This document shows positions 37,790 to 46,933 of a stretch of DNA of 64,000 bases, in pieces. Numbering within the stretch: position 1 is the first letter of the stretch; every line of letters begins with the position of its first letter. The position numbers and the translations under genes were made by a program. The notes under the pieces are model-generated. The model saw only the letters and a list, made by a program, of their open reading frames with translations. It was not told the DNA's origin and searched no databases. This DNA is from Massiliimalia massiliensis (GTDB lineage Bacteria > Bacillota > Clostridia > Oscillospirales > Ruminococcaceae). Location: assembly GCF_900155615.1 (NCBI RefSeq), contig NZ_FUHT01000003.1, positions 1-64,000 of the forward strand, in the 5' to 3' direction.

Positions 37790-38914
37790 TTAGATTACCG
37801 TGTCGTAAAAAGCCTCAATGAATTGGAGCCCGGCGCCGAGTGCAAAGGACTCCTTTGGGGAATGGCAGAGGCTGAGATAGTCCGAATTGGGATCAAAGGT
37901 GTTATACCGGGCAGCCAGACGCTTTAAACGGGGAAGGTAGGACTCGAGATAGCCTCCGACATCTCCGCCTAGAATAATCGGACAGTCAAAGGCAGACCGG
38001 AGGTTTGTCACAGCGATGGCCAAATACCTCAGATAGGCGTCCCAGGCTTCTGTGCAGGCTTCCTCCTGCTGTTCAAGCCGCTCGAAAAACAGGGGAAGGC
38101 TGCCCTCCGCCAAGTCGGAGAGCACCTTTGAAGAGCAGTAGGCATCCACACATCCGTTTTTGCCGCAGTAGCAGGTTTTTCCGTCGGGAATTAGGATCAT
38201 GTGGCCGAACTCGCCGCCTTTGTATAGCTCTCCAAAATAGAGCTGGCGGTGAACGAAAATAGCCCCTCCAACGGTATAGCCCAGGGAGAGCAGAACGGCC
38301 GTATCCTCAATATGATTGAGCTCTGCGAGACCCGCAGCGTTTGCGTCATTGCAGAAGATGGCGTCGCAGGGCAAAAACTGACGGAACTTTTGGAGGTTTA
38401 TCTGATAAACATGCAGTACGTGGGACTGGGTAATCAGATCATGGTCAACATCAATGTTTCCCGGCAGAGAAACCCCAATTCCCAAAAGCTTTTCCGCAGG
38501 AACCTGATGGTCTGCGATAAAAGAGGAAACAAGCGTGCCGAAAAACTGGTAGTATTCCGTCTCGTCTGCATATGGCTTGGCGATTCGTGTCTGTGCGGTA
38601 ATGGAACCGCTCAGATCCAATAGGACAAGGCTGATATGATTTGCGGTGATGTCCGCACCCAGTGCATAGCGCGCGTCCCGGACAACAGAGATTGTTTTCG
38701 CACGCCTGCCCCCTGTAGAGGCAAGTACTCCCTGTTCTTCCACCAGCCCTGCCTCTGCCAGCTCCTTGATATTTTGCAGAACGGTGGGCATACTCATATT
38801 CAGGTGGTAGGTAAGGGATTGTTTTGTGGCCTCCGGGTGTTGGCAAATATAGCGGAAAATTTTAATTTTATTTTGTTGTTTTAACGGTTTATGCCGTTTT
38901 TCTTCTGCTTTCAC
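37790..38914 (-). CDS. ROK family transcriptional regulator
   Basis: 374 residues. The start is GTG AAA GCA after CAGGAGATT; the longer ORF (41 more codons) has no homologous sequence. N-terminal winged helix-turn-helix (about 8-65; KQSLTYHLNMSMPTVLQNIKEL) followed by a ROK ATPase-like fold with GIGVSLPG and the zinc motif CYCGKNGCVDAYCS (about 245). It probably represses sugar genes such as the adjacent dehydrogenase, with a sugar as inducer. Confidence 0.9.
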   Translation of the reverse strand: MKAEEKRHKPLKQQNKIKIFRYICQHPEATKQSLTYHLNMSMPTVLQNIKELAEAGLVEEQGVLASTGGRRAKTISVVRDARYALGADITANHISLVLLDLSGSITAQTRIAKPYADETEYYQFFGTLVSSFIADHQVPAEKLLGIGVSLPGNIDVDHDLITQSHVLHVYQINLQKFRQFLPCDAIFCNDANAAGLAELNHIEDTAVLLSLGYTVGGAIFVHRQLYFGELYKGGEFGHMILIPDGKTCYCGKNGCVDAYCSSKVLSDLAEGSLPLFFERLEQQEEACTEAWDAYLRYLAIAVTNLRSAFDCPIILGGDVGGYLESYLPRLKRLAARYNTFDPNSDYLSLCHSPKESFALGAGLQFIEAFYDTVI

Positions 38915-39033
38915 AGTAGAATCTCCTGTTTCTTTTATAAAAGTAGTTATTAAACTGAGTGTAACAAAAGTTCCGAAAAAGCGCAAGGCTTTTTCGGAAC
39001 TTTTTACAGGCTGAGATTTGGTTTTCTTCTCTG

Positions 39034-39711
39034 TCATTCATCTGTTATCAACATCAGCAGGGTGAAAAACAGCATTCCGGAGCAGACCCAAAGCGTGCCG
39101 CCGGACAGGAACTCGGTAAGGAATGCGCCGATTGCCGCGCCGCAGCAGAAAAAAAAGATAATCACAAAATAGTGCAGGGCGTGCGAAAGCGCCTTGTGGT
39201 CATGGTCGAACCAGTACCGGCAGAGCTGCTCGGCCGCAGACCGGAGGTTTCCGGTGCACATAGTAGTAGCGTAGGCATTCCCCTTTAATGTCCGGAACGC
39301 ATTGACCTGAAGGGAACAGATAAAGGAAACGGCCACATTGACAATTGCATTTGGAAAGGACTGTGGGCAGAATCCCATCACGCAGAGCAAAACCGCTTCA
39401 ATCAGCAGAATGGTGTGGCGCCAGTTTAAAAACGCCTGCTCAGATATCTTCCGCTTCAGCAGCTCTGTGACGGCAACTCCCAGAAAGAACGCTCCAATCG
39501 GAATCAGATAATAGAAGGCGCGCAGCCACTCCTGTTCCGCGACGGAGATGCCAAACAGGACCATATTTCCGGTTTGGGCGTTGGCAAATACTCCGCCCCG
39601 GAAGAGATAGGTGTGCGCGTCTAAAATTCCGCCGACAATGGCAAGGCAGATACCTATCCTGAGCGATTCATGGAGTGGAAATAGGCGGGGAGGACTGGGT
39701 TTCGGCTTCAT
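39034..39711 (-). CDS. YoaK/DUF1275 family membrane protein
   Basis: 225 residues with about six transmembrane helices. GGILDAHTYLFRGGVFANAQTGNMV near the N-terminus is the DUF1275 signature. GAAAGGAA seven bases before ATG at 39711 selects MKPKPSP as start. The family consists of putative transporters, some linked to formate or small acids; function unknown. It stands between ROK (same strand) and the divergent methylase. Confidence 0.87.
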   Translation of the reverse strand: MKPKPSPPRLFPLHESLRIGICLAIVGGILDAHTYLFRGGVFANAQTGNMVLFGISVAEQEWLRAFYYLIPIGAFFLGVAVTELLKRKISEQAFLNWRHTILLIEAVLLCVMGFCPQSFPNAIVNVAVSFICSLQVNAFRTLKGNAYATTMCTGNLRSAAEQLCRYWFDHDHKALSHALHYFVIIFFFCCGAAIGAFLTEFLSGGTLWVCSGMLFFTLLMLITDE

Positions 39712-39973
39712 GATCAGATTCCTTTCCATTTTATTACCATCCCATTTTAACAAACGGAGAGCGGAAAAACAACTGTCAAACTGACAGGAATGTTTGGCAA
39801 ACAGCCGAAACTTTCGTTGATGCGGAGATACTGACATGTTATAATAACGTTAAACGGATCTCAGAACAGACTCCTTTAGGCCTTACGGCATTGCAGGAAA
39901 CGTCTCGATAAGGGAGCAAATGTGACGTATGCTCTTGGACAGAAATCCAATTTTCAGGGAAATGGGGGAAAAT

Positions 39974-40939
39974 ATGGGCAGAGTGACAGAGGAACGGAAG
40001 CTGATCCAGTCTCCGCTTAATTATACCGGCGGAAAATACCGTCTTCTTCCGCAGATACTTCCCCTTTTTCCAAAAGAAATGAATTTGTTTGTGGATCTTT
40101 TTTGCGGCGGAGGAAATGTAGGGATCAATGTTCCGTGCCGAAAAACTGTGTTTAATGATATTGACCCTGTCCTGATGCGGCTTTACCGGACATTCCGTCA
40201 GGTGGAAAAGACAAAGATTTTCTCCTGGATCGAAGAGGCGATTGACCGCTACGGGCTTTCCCGTTCGGCGGAATACGGATACGATTACTACCACTGCAAC
40301 AGCTCGGCCGGGCTTGGCTCCTATAACCGGGAACGGTTTTTAAAGCTTCGCGCCGACTATAACCAGAGAGATCAGGACAGCGCATATTATGACATCCTGC
40401 TCTATGTGCTGATCGTTTATGCGTTTAACAACCAAATCCGCTTTAACCGTTCTGGTGAATACAACCTGCCTGTAGGAAAACGGGACTTTAATCTTCGGAT
40501 GAGAGACAAGCTCAGCCGCTTTATCGACGCTCTGCAAACAAGGGAGGACGAATTTACCTGCTGCGATTTCCGGGAGTTCCCGCTGGATCGGTTGGATTCC
40601 GGCAGCTTTCTCTATGCCGATCCGCCCTATCTGATCACCTGTGCCACCTATAACGAGCAGGGGGGATGGAACGAGACGGCGGAACGGGAGCTTTTGGCGT
40701 TTTTGGACGAAGCGGATAGACGGAAAATCCGGTTTGCTCTCTCCAATGTGCTGCGGAGCAAGGGAAAAGAAAACCCGATTCTTTTGGAATGGCTGGACTG
40801 CAATCCCCAATATTGTGTCGTGCCGCTTGATTACCACTATGGCAATGCAAACTACCACACCAAGGATAAATCCTCAAATTCGTCAGAAGAGGTTCTGATC
40901 GTGAATTATCCTATGGGAGGGATGAACAGTGGCAGATGA
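39974..40939 (+). CDS. Dam-type DNA adenine methyltransferase
   Basis: 321 residues, class D12 N6-adenine methylase. Motif X/I region NYTGGKYRLLP (about 14) and FCGGGNVG (about 41) bind SAM; DPPY at about 216 is catalytic motif IV. GGGGG five bases upstream supports ATG at 39974; earlier in-frame starts (39929, 39962) are possible. The last codons overlap a small unknown ORF by 11 bases. No recognisable restriction endonuclease is adjacent, so it is either an orphan methylase or the partner of that ORF. Confidence 0.9.
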   Translation: MGRVTEERKLIQSPLNYTGGKYRLLPQILPLFPKEMNLFVDLFCGGGNVGINVPCRKTVFNDIDPVLMRLYRTFRQVEKTKIFSWIEEAIDRYGLSRSAEYGYDYYHCNSSAGLGSYNRERFLKLRADYNQRDQDSAYYDILLYVLIVYAFNNQIRFNRSGEYNLPVGKRDFNLRMRDKLSRFIDALQTREDEFTCCDFREFPLDRLDSGSFLYADPPYLITCATYNEQGGWNETAERELLAFLDEADRRKIRFALSNVLRSKGKENPILLEWLDCNPQYCVVPLDYHYGNANYHTKDKSSNSSEEVLIVNYPMGGMNSGR

Positions 40940-41375
40940 AAATAAAAGCAAAGAGCTGGAGCACGATGACGAGAGTGGTTTTCAGTTTGCAAAGGAAATG
41001 CTGGACGGCGATGTGACGGCGGCAATTAATTTTGACCGTTTGCAGTACCATCCGGTGTACGGCTATATCCTATTTGAATATCTCAATTGTGATGAGGAAC
41101 AGCCGAACGCTACGCCCTATACTAGCCATCCCAACCGGTACTGGTTTAGGAACAAACGGAAATTTATCTCGTTATGGCAGGCCGCGCAGGCCATGGGCGC
41201 GATCCTTGTGCTGGTGAACTATGCAAAAGCAGGGACACTGCATGAGGATAAAATCAAGGTGATCCGGGTGATTGAGCTTGACCGTGACGGGATCAAAAAA
41301 GAGGAGAGCTGCAACTGTACAAGAGAGATATTTCAGGCGTGGTTCCGAAAATTAAACCGGGAATGCCTGGATTAG
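40929..41375 (+). CDS. Unknown protein overlapping the methylase
   Basis: 148 residues, start GTG behind GGGAGG, overlapping the methylase end by 11 bases, so translation is coupled. Family not recognised. The N-terminus is acidic; a middle section (FDRLQYHPVYGYILFEYLNCDE, about 36-57) alternates acidic residues on hydrophobic strands in a way reminiscent of PD-(D/E)XK nuclease cores, and HPNRYWFRNKRKF (about 67) is basic. A nuclease-like partner of the methylase is possible but not shown. Confidence 0.7.
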   Translation: MADENKSKELEHDDESGFQFAKEMLDGDVTAAINFDRLQYHPVYGYILFEYLNCDEEQPNATPYTSHPNRYWFRNKRKFISLWQAAQAMGAILVLVNYAKAGTLHEDKIKVIRVIELDRDGIKKEESCNCTREIFQAWFRKLNRECLD

Positions 41376-41456
41376 GATTGACAGCAGGGACAGAATGGAA
41401 TAAGATGAAACCAGAGAAAAAACCTGCTGCGGCGGGAGTGAGAAAGAGGGAATCAT

Positions 41457-42284
41457 ATGATCAGATTAGGAGCAAACCTGGGCCTGAATCCCAAAGATCC
41501 CGAAGAATGGATTGCGCAGGCGCGGGATTTAAACTGCCAGGCAATTTCCAGCCCGATTGACGATACGGCGTCTGCTGAGGAACGCCGCGCTTATCGGGAG
41601 GCTGCGAAGGAGCATGATATCCTGATCGCGGAGGTCGGCGTCTGGAATAATCCCATTTCGCCCAATTTGACAGAACGGAAGGCGGCTGTGGAAAAGGCGG
41701 TTCGCCAGCTAGAGCTTGCGGAGGAGCTGGGCGCAAGCTGCTGCGTTAATATTATGGGCGCGGCAGGAGAGGTTTGGGACGGATGCTATGCTGAAAATTT
41801 GACCGAGGACACCTATGCGCTGTCGGTTGATACTGTTCGGCAGATCATCGATGCTGTGAACCCGAAGCATACCTTTTATACCATTGAACCGATGCCCTGG
41901 ATGTATCCGGATTCGCCGGACAATTATTTGAAGCTGATCCGGGATATTGACCGCCCCGCGTTTGCAGTACATATGGATTATACTAATATGATCAACGGCC
42001 TGGACAAATATTTCAACAGCGATGACTTTATCAGGGAATGCTTCCAAAAGCTGGGGCCTTATATCAAGTCAATCCATGCCAAGGATATTATTGCGGAAAC
42101 GCAGCTTCCCTGTTCGATCCGCGAGGTGCTGCCGGGCACAGGCTCGATTAATTACCGGAAGGTGCTGAAGCTTGCGGATTCCCTGGGAAGGGAAATGCCG
42201 GTTCTGGTAGAGCATCTGGATACTTATGAAGAATATAAAACGGCGGTTGCACACCTGCACCAGGTATGGGAAACCTGCCGGTAA
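41457..42284 (+). CDS. Sugar phosphate isomerase/epimerase family protein
   Basis: 275-residue TIM-barrel protein of the xylose-isomerase-like (AP_endonuc_2) family. Metal-ligand candidates are E in YTIEPMPW (about 143), H and D in HMDYTNM (about 171), H in SIHAKD (about 205) and E in VEHLDTY. Members isomerise or epimerise sugars or inositols. AGAGGGAATCAT precedes ATG. A bidirectional terminator follows. Confidence 0.87.
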   Translation: MIRLGANLGLNPKDPEEWIAQARDLNCQAISSPIDDTASAEERRAYREAAKEHDILIAEVGVWNNPISPNLTERKAAVEKAVRQLELAEELGASCCVNIMGAAGEVWDGCYAENLTEDTYALSVDTVRQIIDAVNPKHTFYTIEPMPWMYPDSPDNYLKLIRDIDRPAFAVHMDYTNMINGLDKYFNSDDFIRECFQKLGPYIKSIHAKDIIAETQLPCSIREVLPGTGSINYRKVLKLADSLGREMPVLVEHLDTYEEYKTAVAHLHQVWETCR

Positions 42285-42289
42285 AAACA

Positions 42290-42325
42290 AAAACCGCCTT
42301 CCCGGTTAACCGGGAAGGCGGTTTT
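42290..42325. terminator. Bidirectional terminator
   Basis: Perfect AAAACCGCCTTCCCGG palindrome between convergent genes. It includes the last codons of the phosphatase gene. Confidence 0.92.
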
Positions 42326-42776
42326 CTTTGATGAGCTTCTGCAGCAGCGCGGTGCATCCTGAAAGGATGTCCTCATAGGTCTGGTCAAAATTTCCGCTGT
42401 ACCAGGGGTCGGCAATGTCTCGGTTCTGGCCGGAAAATTCCAGCAGAAGATGAACCTTCTGCTCCGGGTCTCTGCCGATGATCCTGGCAATATTCCGCAG
42501 GTTGTAGCGATCCATCCCAATGAGAAGATGATAACTGCTGTAATCTTTTTTCGTGAGCTGAACCGCATGCCGTTTTTGAAATGGGATTTTCTCAGCTAAA
42601 AGCTTCTGGCGGGTACCGTAATGGATGTCATTTCCGATTTCCTCCCTGCTGGTTGCGGCGGATGCAATTTCAAAAAAGCCGTCGAGTCCCTTTTGCCTGA
42701 CCAGCTCTTTCATCACAAACTCCGCCATTGGAGAACGGCAGATGTTGCCGTGACAGATAAATAGTAGCTTCACCAT
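42306..42776 (-). CDS. Low-molecular-weight protein tyrosine phosphatase
   Basis: 156 residues. The P-loop CHGNICRS (C8-X5-R14) near the N-terminus and the acid loop DPWYSGNF near 118 are the LMW-PTP active site. Possible targets are phosphotyrosine proteins or, in some relatives, arsenate. Its stop codon lies in the arm of the shared terminator. Single gene. Confidence 0.93.
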   Translation of the reverse strand: MVKLLFICHGNICRSPMAEFVMKELVRQKGLDGFFEIASAATSREEIGNDIHYGTRQKLLAEKIPFQKRHAVQLTKKDYSSYHLLIGMDRYNLRNIARIIGRDPEQKVHLLLEFSGQNRDIADPWYSGNFDQTYEDILSGCTALLQKLIKENRLPG

Positions 42777-42827
42777 AGTATCAGTATAACCCCTTTCCTG
42801 TTTAAAATTGAAATCCGGCAGTATTTG

Positions 42828-44444
42828 CTATTTCACCCGGAAGGACCTCGGGGCACGGCGATAGACCAAAATCAGTGCCGCCGCAATGTAGACAACGGTA
42901 AAGCCAAGGACGGTCATCGTAAAGGCAAATCCACCGACATTGATCTGAAGGCACAGGAAGCAGAGCATGTAAATGGCGGTATTGATCACAGTAAAGAAGG
43001 GGTTCTTGATCTGCAGGCTTTCGGAATATGGCTGGAAAATATAGTACAGACAGAGATGATGGGTGGTAAACAGAATCGAAAGCAGCAGAATAGAAAGACA
43101 GAAAAGCAGCATATCTACTGTAAAAATATTCGTACCGCAGATCAGGCAGAACCCAATAGCCGCAAGGCAGACAACCGCGGCGATAGCGAGGTCGTAGAGA
43201 GACACCCGGAACAGCCGCGCTTTAAAATTTTGCAGTATCATGTTTGGGTTTCGGTAATAAGCATAGTGGAGCATATCCTTGTCACAGTTAAAAAACATAG
43301 CGCGGCTGGCCTTGTCGGCAACGGTCATAAAATACATGATAAAGACAAATGCCGGGAGTATGGCAGTGAGATTTTGACTAATCTCCTCGGCGCGTTCCGG
43401 GTTAAACCAAAAGAATACGGCGGCCGCGATGAACAGGATGACAGCCAGTAAAAGCCGGTAAATAACAGGCCGGATCAGCTGCCTGCGGTGGCGCGCGAAG
43501 AAAAGGGCGTTAAAGTAAGCATACCCCTTCAGATGCTGAAACTGCGACTGGTTTGCTTCAGAAAGCTTTGCATCTGTTTCTTTGATCTCTACGTCCTTGA
43601 AGGTTGCGCCGGAGGATACCTTCAGAAGGGAAGAGAGAAGAAAATTCAGGTCAAGGGAATGCGGGATTTTTTCCTCATACTGTTTATATCCAATAGCAAT
43701 ATAATAAAAGCCCAGTCCGCCTAGGATGACAGAGACAATCAGAAAGGCGGGATGCAGCAGAACGCCTGAAATCTGCATTCCCATTGCGGGGAGCAGGTAT
43801 GCTCCGGCAACGCCTGCAATAATAATCAGCCAATTAAAAAGCATATTCCGGCTGAGCACCTTTCCTGTCCGGTCAAAATAGAAAAGCTGGAAGGCTTCTC
43901 CTAACATACGGAAGCTGAGAAGCAGCAGCCAAAGCAGCAAACCATCGAGCACAGAAGCACCAAGCAGCAGGGCGGCGGCAATCAGGCTGGGAAGATAATA
44001 AACAAAGAAGGGGACATATTTGAATGCAAAGGAAGCATGGATATAATTCCCGGCATTCATATGCATGTATTTGATAAAGGTAACCTTATCCCTTGTTACG
44101 GAAAAGATATTGCTGTCCCCGAATGCGCCGATGATGCAGCTGAGAAAAAACAGGATGTGTACCATGACGGCAAATTCCCGCCCCTTTAGCCCCGGCTGAG
44201 ATTCTGCGAACAGCATTAGCGGCAGCCCTGCAAAGAAAAGCAGATAAAGCGGCTTGCCAAAAAAATCAATGATCTGCCGGATTACCACAGCAATCCAGGA
44301 CAAGGCTTTTTTCAGGGAATAGTCCGAATAAAAGGAATCCGGCATACACTTCCCGATCAGCCATAGACGTTTAAAATAGAAGATAAAAGCATTCACCCAG
44401 AGGGAGGCTTTCATATTGGCAATTTGTTTTAACGTATTAATCAT
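42828..44444 (-). CDS. ABC-2 exporter permease
   Basis: 538 residues with about 12 hydrophobic segments. The start ATG overlaps the ATPase stop (ATGATTAA), with GAGGG just upstream, so translation is coupled. It is a large permease of the kind paired with CcmA-like ATPases in Firmicutes; the substrate (peptide antibiotic, drug or lipid) cannot be told from sequence. Expression depends on the leader-peptide module upstream of the ATPase gene. Confidence 0.87.
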   Translation of the reverse strand: MINTLKQIANMKASLWVNAFIFYFKRLWLIGKCMPDSFYSDYSLKKALSWIAVVIRQIIDFFGKPLYLLFFAGLPLMLFAESQPGLKGREFAVMVHILFFLSCIIGAFGDSNIFSVTRDKVTFIKYMHMNAGNYIHASFAFKYVPFFVYYLPSLIAAALLLGASVLDGLLLWLLLLSFRMLGEAFQLFYFDRTGKVLSRNMLFNWLIIIAGVAGAYLLPAMGMQISGVLLHPAFLIVSVILGGLGFYYIAIGYKQYEEKIPHSLDLNFLLSSLLKVSSGATFKDVEIKETDAKLSEANQSQFQHLKGYAYFNALFFARHRRQLIRPVIYRLLLAVILFIAAAVFFWFNPERAEEISQNLTAILPAFVFIMYFMTVADKASRAMFFNCDKDMLHYAYYRNPNMILQNFKARLFRVSLYDLAIAAVVCLAAIGFCLICGTNIFTVDMLLFCLSILLLSILFTTHHLCLYYIFQPYSESLQIKNPFFTVINTAIYMLCFLCLQINVGGFAFTMTVLGFTVVYIAAALILVYRRAPRSFRVK

Positions 44445-45150
44445 CGGCGCCCTCATCTTTCAGCAGTTCAATAATCTGTGTCTCAAAGTCCTTGCTCTGC
44501 AGCATAGCATGGTCAACCTGCTGCAGATGTCCCTCGCTCAGCACGACAATCTCGTCGCAGAGGTCGGTGGCAAGCTGGAGAATATGGGTGGAGAATATAA
44601 TGATATGGTCGTGCTTGATCTCGCGCAAAAGCTGCTTGATTTCCAATGCGACGACAACGTCAAACGAGGTGAGCGGCTCATCCAGCAGGATAACCGGCGG
44701 GCGTGAGATAATAAAACAAAGCATCTGGATCTTGTTTTTCATCCCATGGGAGTATCCCTTAATCAAGCGATGCCGATCCTCCGGTTGGATTTTCACGATA
44801 TCGAAATAATCGTCAATGGTTTTTCCTGCATCAATATGCCCCTCGTTGATATCCATATAAAATTTGATGAATTCATATCCGGTCAAAAAATCCGGCAGTA
44901 CCGGCGTTGAAAAAACATAGCCAATCTGATCCGGAGTCAGCTCGTAGGGTGAGCCGTTTTCCGGAAGAATGGAGGCCGATCCGCTGTCCGGCTGAGTTTC
45001 ATCTGTCAGGCAGTTGAACAAGGTGGTTTTTCCGGCCCCGTTCCGACCGAGCAGGCCGTAAATTTTACCCTTTTCAAAGGCAAAAGAACAGTCCCTTAAG
45101 ACCTCTTTCCTTCCAAACGATTTTTTAATTCCTTTTAGCTGCAGTTCCAT
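44437..45150 (-). CDS. ABC transporter ATP-binding protein
   Basis: 237 residues starting MELQLKGIKKSFG behind GGAAAGGAAC. Walker A GRNGAGKTT (about 34), signature KGYSHGMKN (about 128) and Walker B VILLDEP (about 153). It is a single-domain CcmA/BcrA-like ATPase, not a duplicated ABC-F type. It powers the permease encoded next. The 5' leader carries a small ORF and a terminator, suggesting induced expression. Confidence 0.93.
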   Translation of the reverse strand: MELQLKGIKKSFGRKEVLRDCSFAFEKGKIYGLLGRNGAGKTTLFNCLTDETQPDSGSASILPENGSPYELTPDQIGYVFSTPVLPDFLTGYEFIKFYMDINEGHIDAGKTIDDYFDIVKIQPEDRHRLIKGYSHGMKNKIQMLCFIISRPPVILLDEPLTSFDVVVALEIKQLLREIKHDHIIIFSTHILQLATDLCDEIVVLSEGHLQQVDHAMLQSKDFETQIIELLKDEGADD

Positions 45151-45239
45151 TTTTGTTCCTTTCCTTTCGGTTGGTTCATACAATGCGAAGAGTGGCTTGA
45201 ATGTTCTGTTACACCTTTCCGTTCCATCAAAAAGGCATA

Positions 45240-45411
45240 AAAAAGCACCCCAAAAAAGGGTGTATTACTTAAAAATATCGTGAACGAAAAGGTGTGCTTT
45301 TTCAATCAAAGAGAGGTTTGCCTGAAAGCCGGCACCGCGTTTTGTATTGACCATCGATTCGCTCTTTACGCTATCTAGCACTATTATAATTGATCTGCCT
45401 GTGTCGGACAA
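45240..45411 (-). promoter_or_regulatory. ABC operon promoter and attenuator
   Basis: TTGTCC (45406-45411), 17 bp, TATAAT (45383-45388). After a 29-codon ORF comes CACCC / GGGTG with six T (about 45241-45265), an intrinsic terminator. The upstream AAAAAGCAC (within the ORF) can instead pair with GTGCTTTTT of the terminator, a mutually exclusive antiterminator. Confidence 0.7.
45265..45354 (-). CDS. Leader peptide of ABC exporter operon
   Basis: 29 codons, starting Met-Val-Asn-Thr-Lys and ending His-Asp-Ile-Phe-Lys, TAA directly before the terminator. ATG is about 22 nt from the predicted transcript start with a weak AAAGAG site. Codons 18-21 (Glu-Lys-Ala-His) contain one strand of the antiterminator. 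If ribosomes stall early, that strand stays free and the operon can be read through. Such leaders are typical for inducible antibiotic-resistance genes. Confidence 0.55.
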   Translation of the reverse strand: MVNTKRGAGFQANLSLIEKAHLFVHDIFK

Positions 45412-45448
45412 GAGGGAAAACGCAATTTTTACACACATTTCATATTTT

Positions 45449-45477
45449 AAAAGCCGCAGAGATAATCCTGCGGCTTT
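45449..45477 (-). terminator. Terminator after corC-like gene
   Basis: Stem AAAGCCGCAG / CTGCGGCTTT followed on the minus strand by TTTTAAAAT. Confidence 0.8.
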
Positions 45478-45522
45478 CTCACTGGCTGGAGGCGTTTGAA
45501 AATCAACTGTTGTACTTAGAGT

Positions 45523-46872
45523 CTATTCTATTTCACCGCCGGCTTTGCTTGCGGACTGCGTTTCTGATAAACTTACCACAGCGCTTTCCAGTCTGCGTTC
45601 TTTAATTTCCTGTACCTTGATTGTCAGACCATATTCACTCAGTTCTGGAGTGCTGCCGTCATTTGGGATAGTTCCCAACAGACCAAAAACCAGACCGCCA
45701 AAAGTGTCGTATTCCTCATCAGGGAGAAGCACGCCAAGCTGCTCAGACACTTCGTCCAGGGGTGCGGTTCCCTGTATCTTCCAGGTTTTGGAATCAATCC
45801 GCTCAATGGGCGGTGACACCGCAGGAATGGAAACATCGTCTTCAAGATCTCCTACTAATTCCTCCAGCAAATCATTCATGGTGATAATCCCGCTCATGCC
45901 ACCGTATTCATCGACAACAACCGCAAAGTGGTTTCTAGATTTTTTCATGTTGCGGAACAGCACATCGGCCCGAACGGATTCTGGGATAAACCAGGCAGGC
46001 CTTACAGCGCTTTTCATCACCTCGCCACGCGCCTTGTTTTTCAGCCTGAGGTAATCCTTGGTGTATAAAACCCCGACAATATCATCCGTACTATCCGAGC
46101 AGATCGGATAAACAGAATGTCTGCTCTCATTTATGGCATTTTCCCATTGTTCATCGGATTCGTCAAGCCATAAAAGGGTAACCTCTGTGCGGTGAGTCAT
46201 AATTTCTCCGGCATAGGTATCATCAAACTCGAATATGTTTTGAATCATATCCCGCTCCTCTGACTGAATGGTACCTTTCTGTCTGCCGGCATCCAGCAGC
46301 ATGCGGATTTCTTCTTCCGCATTTTCTTCATCCTCGCTGTTGGGATCAACACCCAGCAGTCTTAGAAGGCCGTTGGTAGACACAGTGAAAAGCCAGACGG
46401 CAGGTGTGAAGATTCTGGAAACTGCATAGATCAAGCCGGACATGCCAAGCGCGATCTGCTCTGCTTTTTTCATAGCGAGCCGCTTTGGAATCAGTTCGCC
46501 CAGCAGTACGGTAAAATAGGTCAGTACAATTGTAATGAGAGCGACTGACAGCACGTTGACGATGGAGACGGGAATAGTAACGCCTATGCCGACAAACCAG
46601 TCAACCAGCCGGTCTGAGAAGCTTTCTGTAGCGACGGCGCTGCTTAACAAATTGACCAGCGTAATACCAACCTGAATGGTTGCCAGGAAGCCTGCGGGCT
46701 GCTCGGTTAATTTAGCAAGGCGCAGGGCGCGCTTGTCTCCGGCGGCAGCAAGTTTTGCAAGCTTGTTGTCATTCATCGTAATAACGGCAATTTCAGCACA
46801 GGCAAAAATTGCATTTAGGCATATAAATATGAGTTGGAGCAAAAGCAACCAAAATAACGGACTTTCCGACAA
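45523..46872 (-). CDS. CNNM/CorC (HlyC) family transporter
   Basis: 449 residues. The start is TTG seven bases after GGAGG; the ORF's first TTG is itself part of that ribosome site. N-terminal DUF21/CNNM membrane domain (about 1-180), a CBS pair (about 200-320; MTHRTEVTLLWLDE, VDEYGGMSGIITMNDLLEELVGD) and a C-terminal CorC_HlyC domain (about 345-425). Members such as MpfA and CorB/CorC move Mg2+, usually outward. A leader with an acidic/proline-rich ORF and terminator precedes it. Confidence 0.92.
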   Translation of the reverse strand: MSESPLFWLLLLQLIFICLNAIFACAEIAVITMNDNKLAKLAAAGDKRALRLAKLTEQPAGFLATIQVGITLVNLLSSAVATESFSDRLVDWFVGIGVTIPVSIVNVLSVALITIVLTYFTVLLGELIPKRLAMKKAEQIALGMSGLIYAVSRIFTPAVWLFTVSTNGLLRLLGVDPNSEDEENAEEEIRMLLDAGRQKGTIQSEERDMIQNIFEFDDTYAGEIMTHRTEVTLLWLDESDEQWENAINESRHSVYPICSDSTDDIVGVLYTKDYLRLKNKARGEVMKSAVRPAWFIPESVRADVLFRNMKKSRNHFAVVVDEYGGMSGIITMNDLLEELVGDLEDDVSIPAVSPPIERIDSKTWKIQGTAPLDEVSEQLGVLLPDEEYDTFGGLVFGLLGTIPNDGSTPELSEYGLTIKVQEIKERRLESAVVSLSETQSASKAGGEIE

Positions 46873-46933
46873 AATAATAACCTCCAAATTTTAATTGTCA
46901 CAGTTGTTGATAACTACCTTTCATATATTGCGT

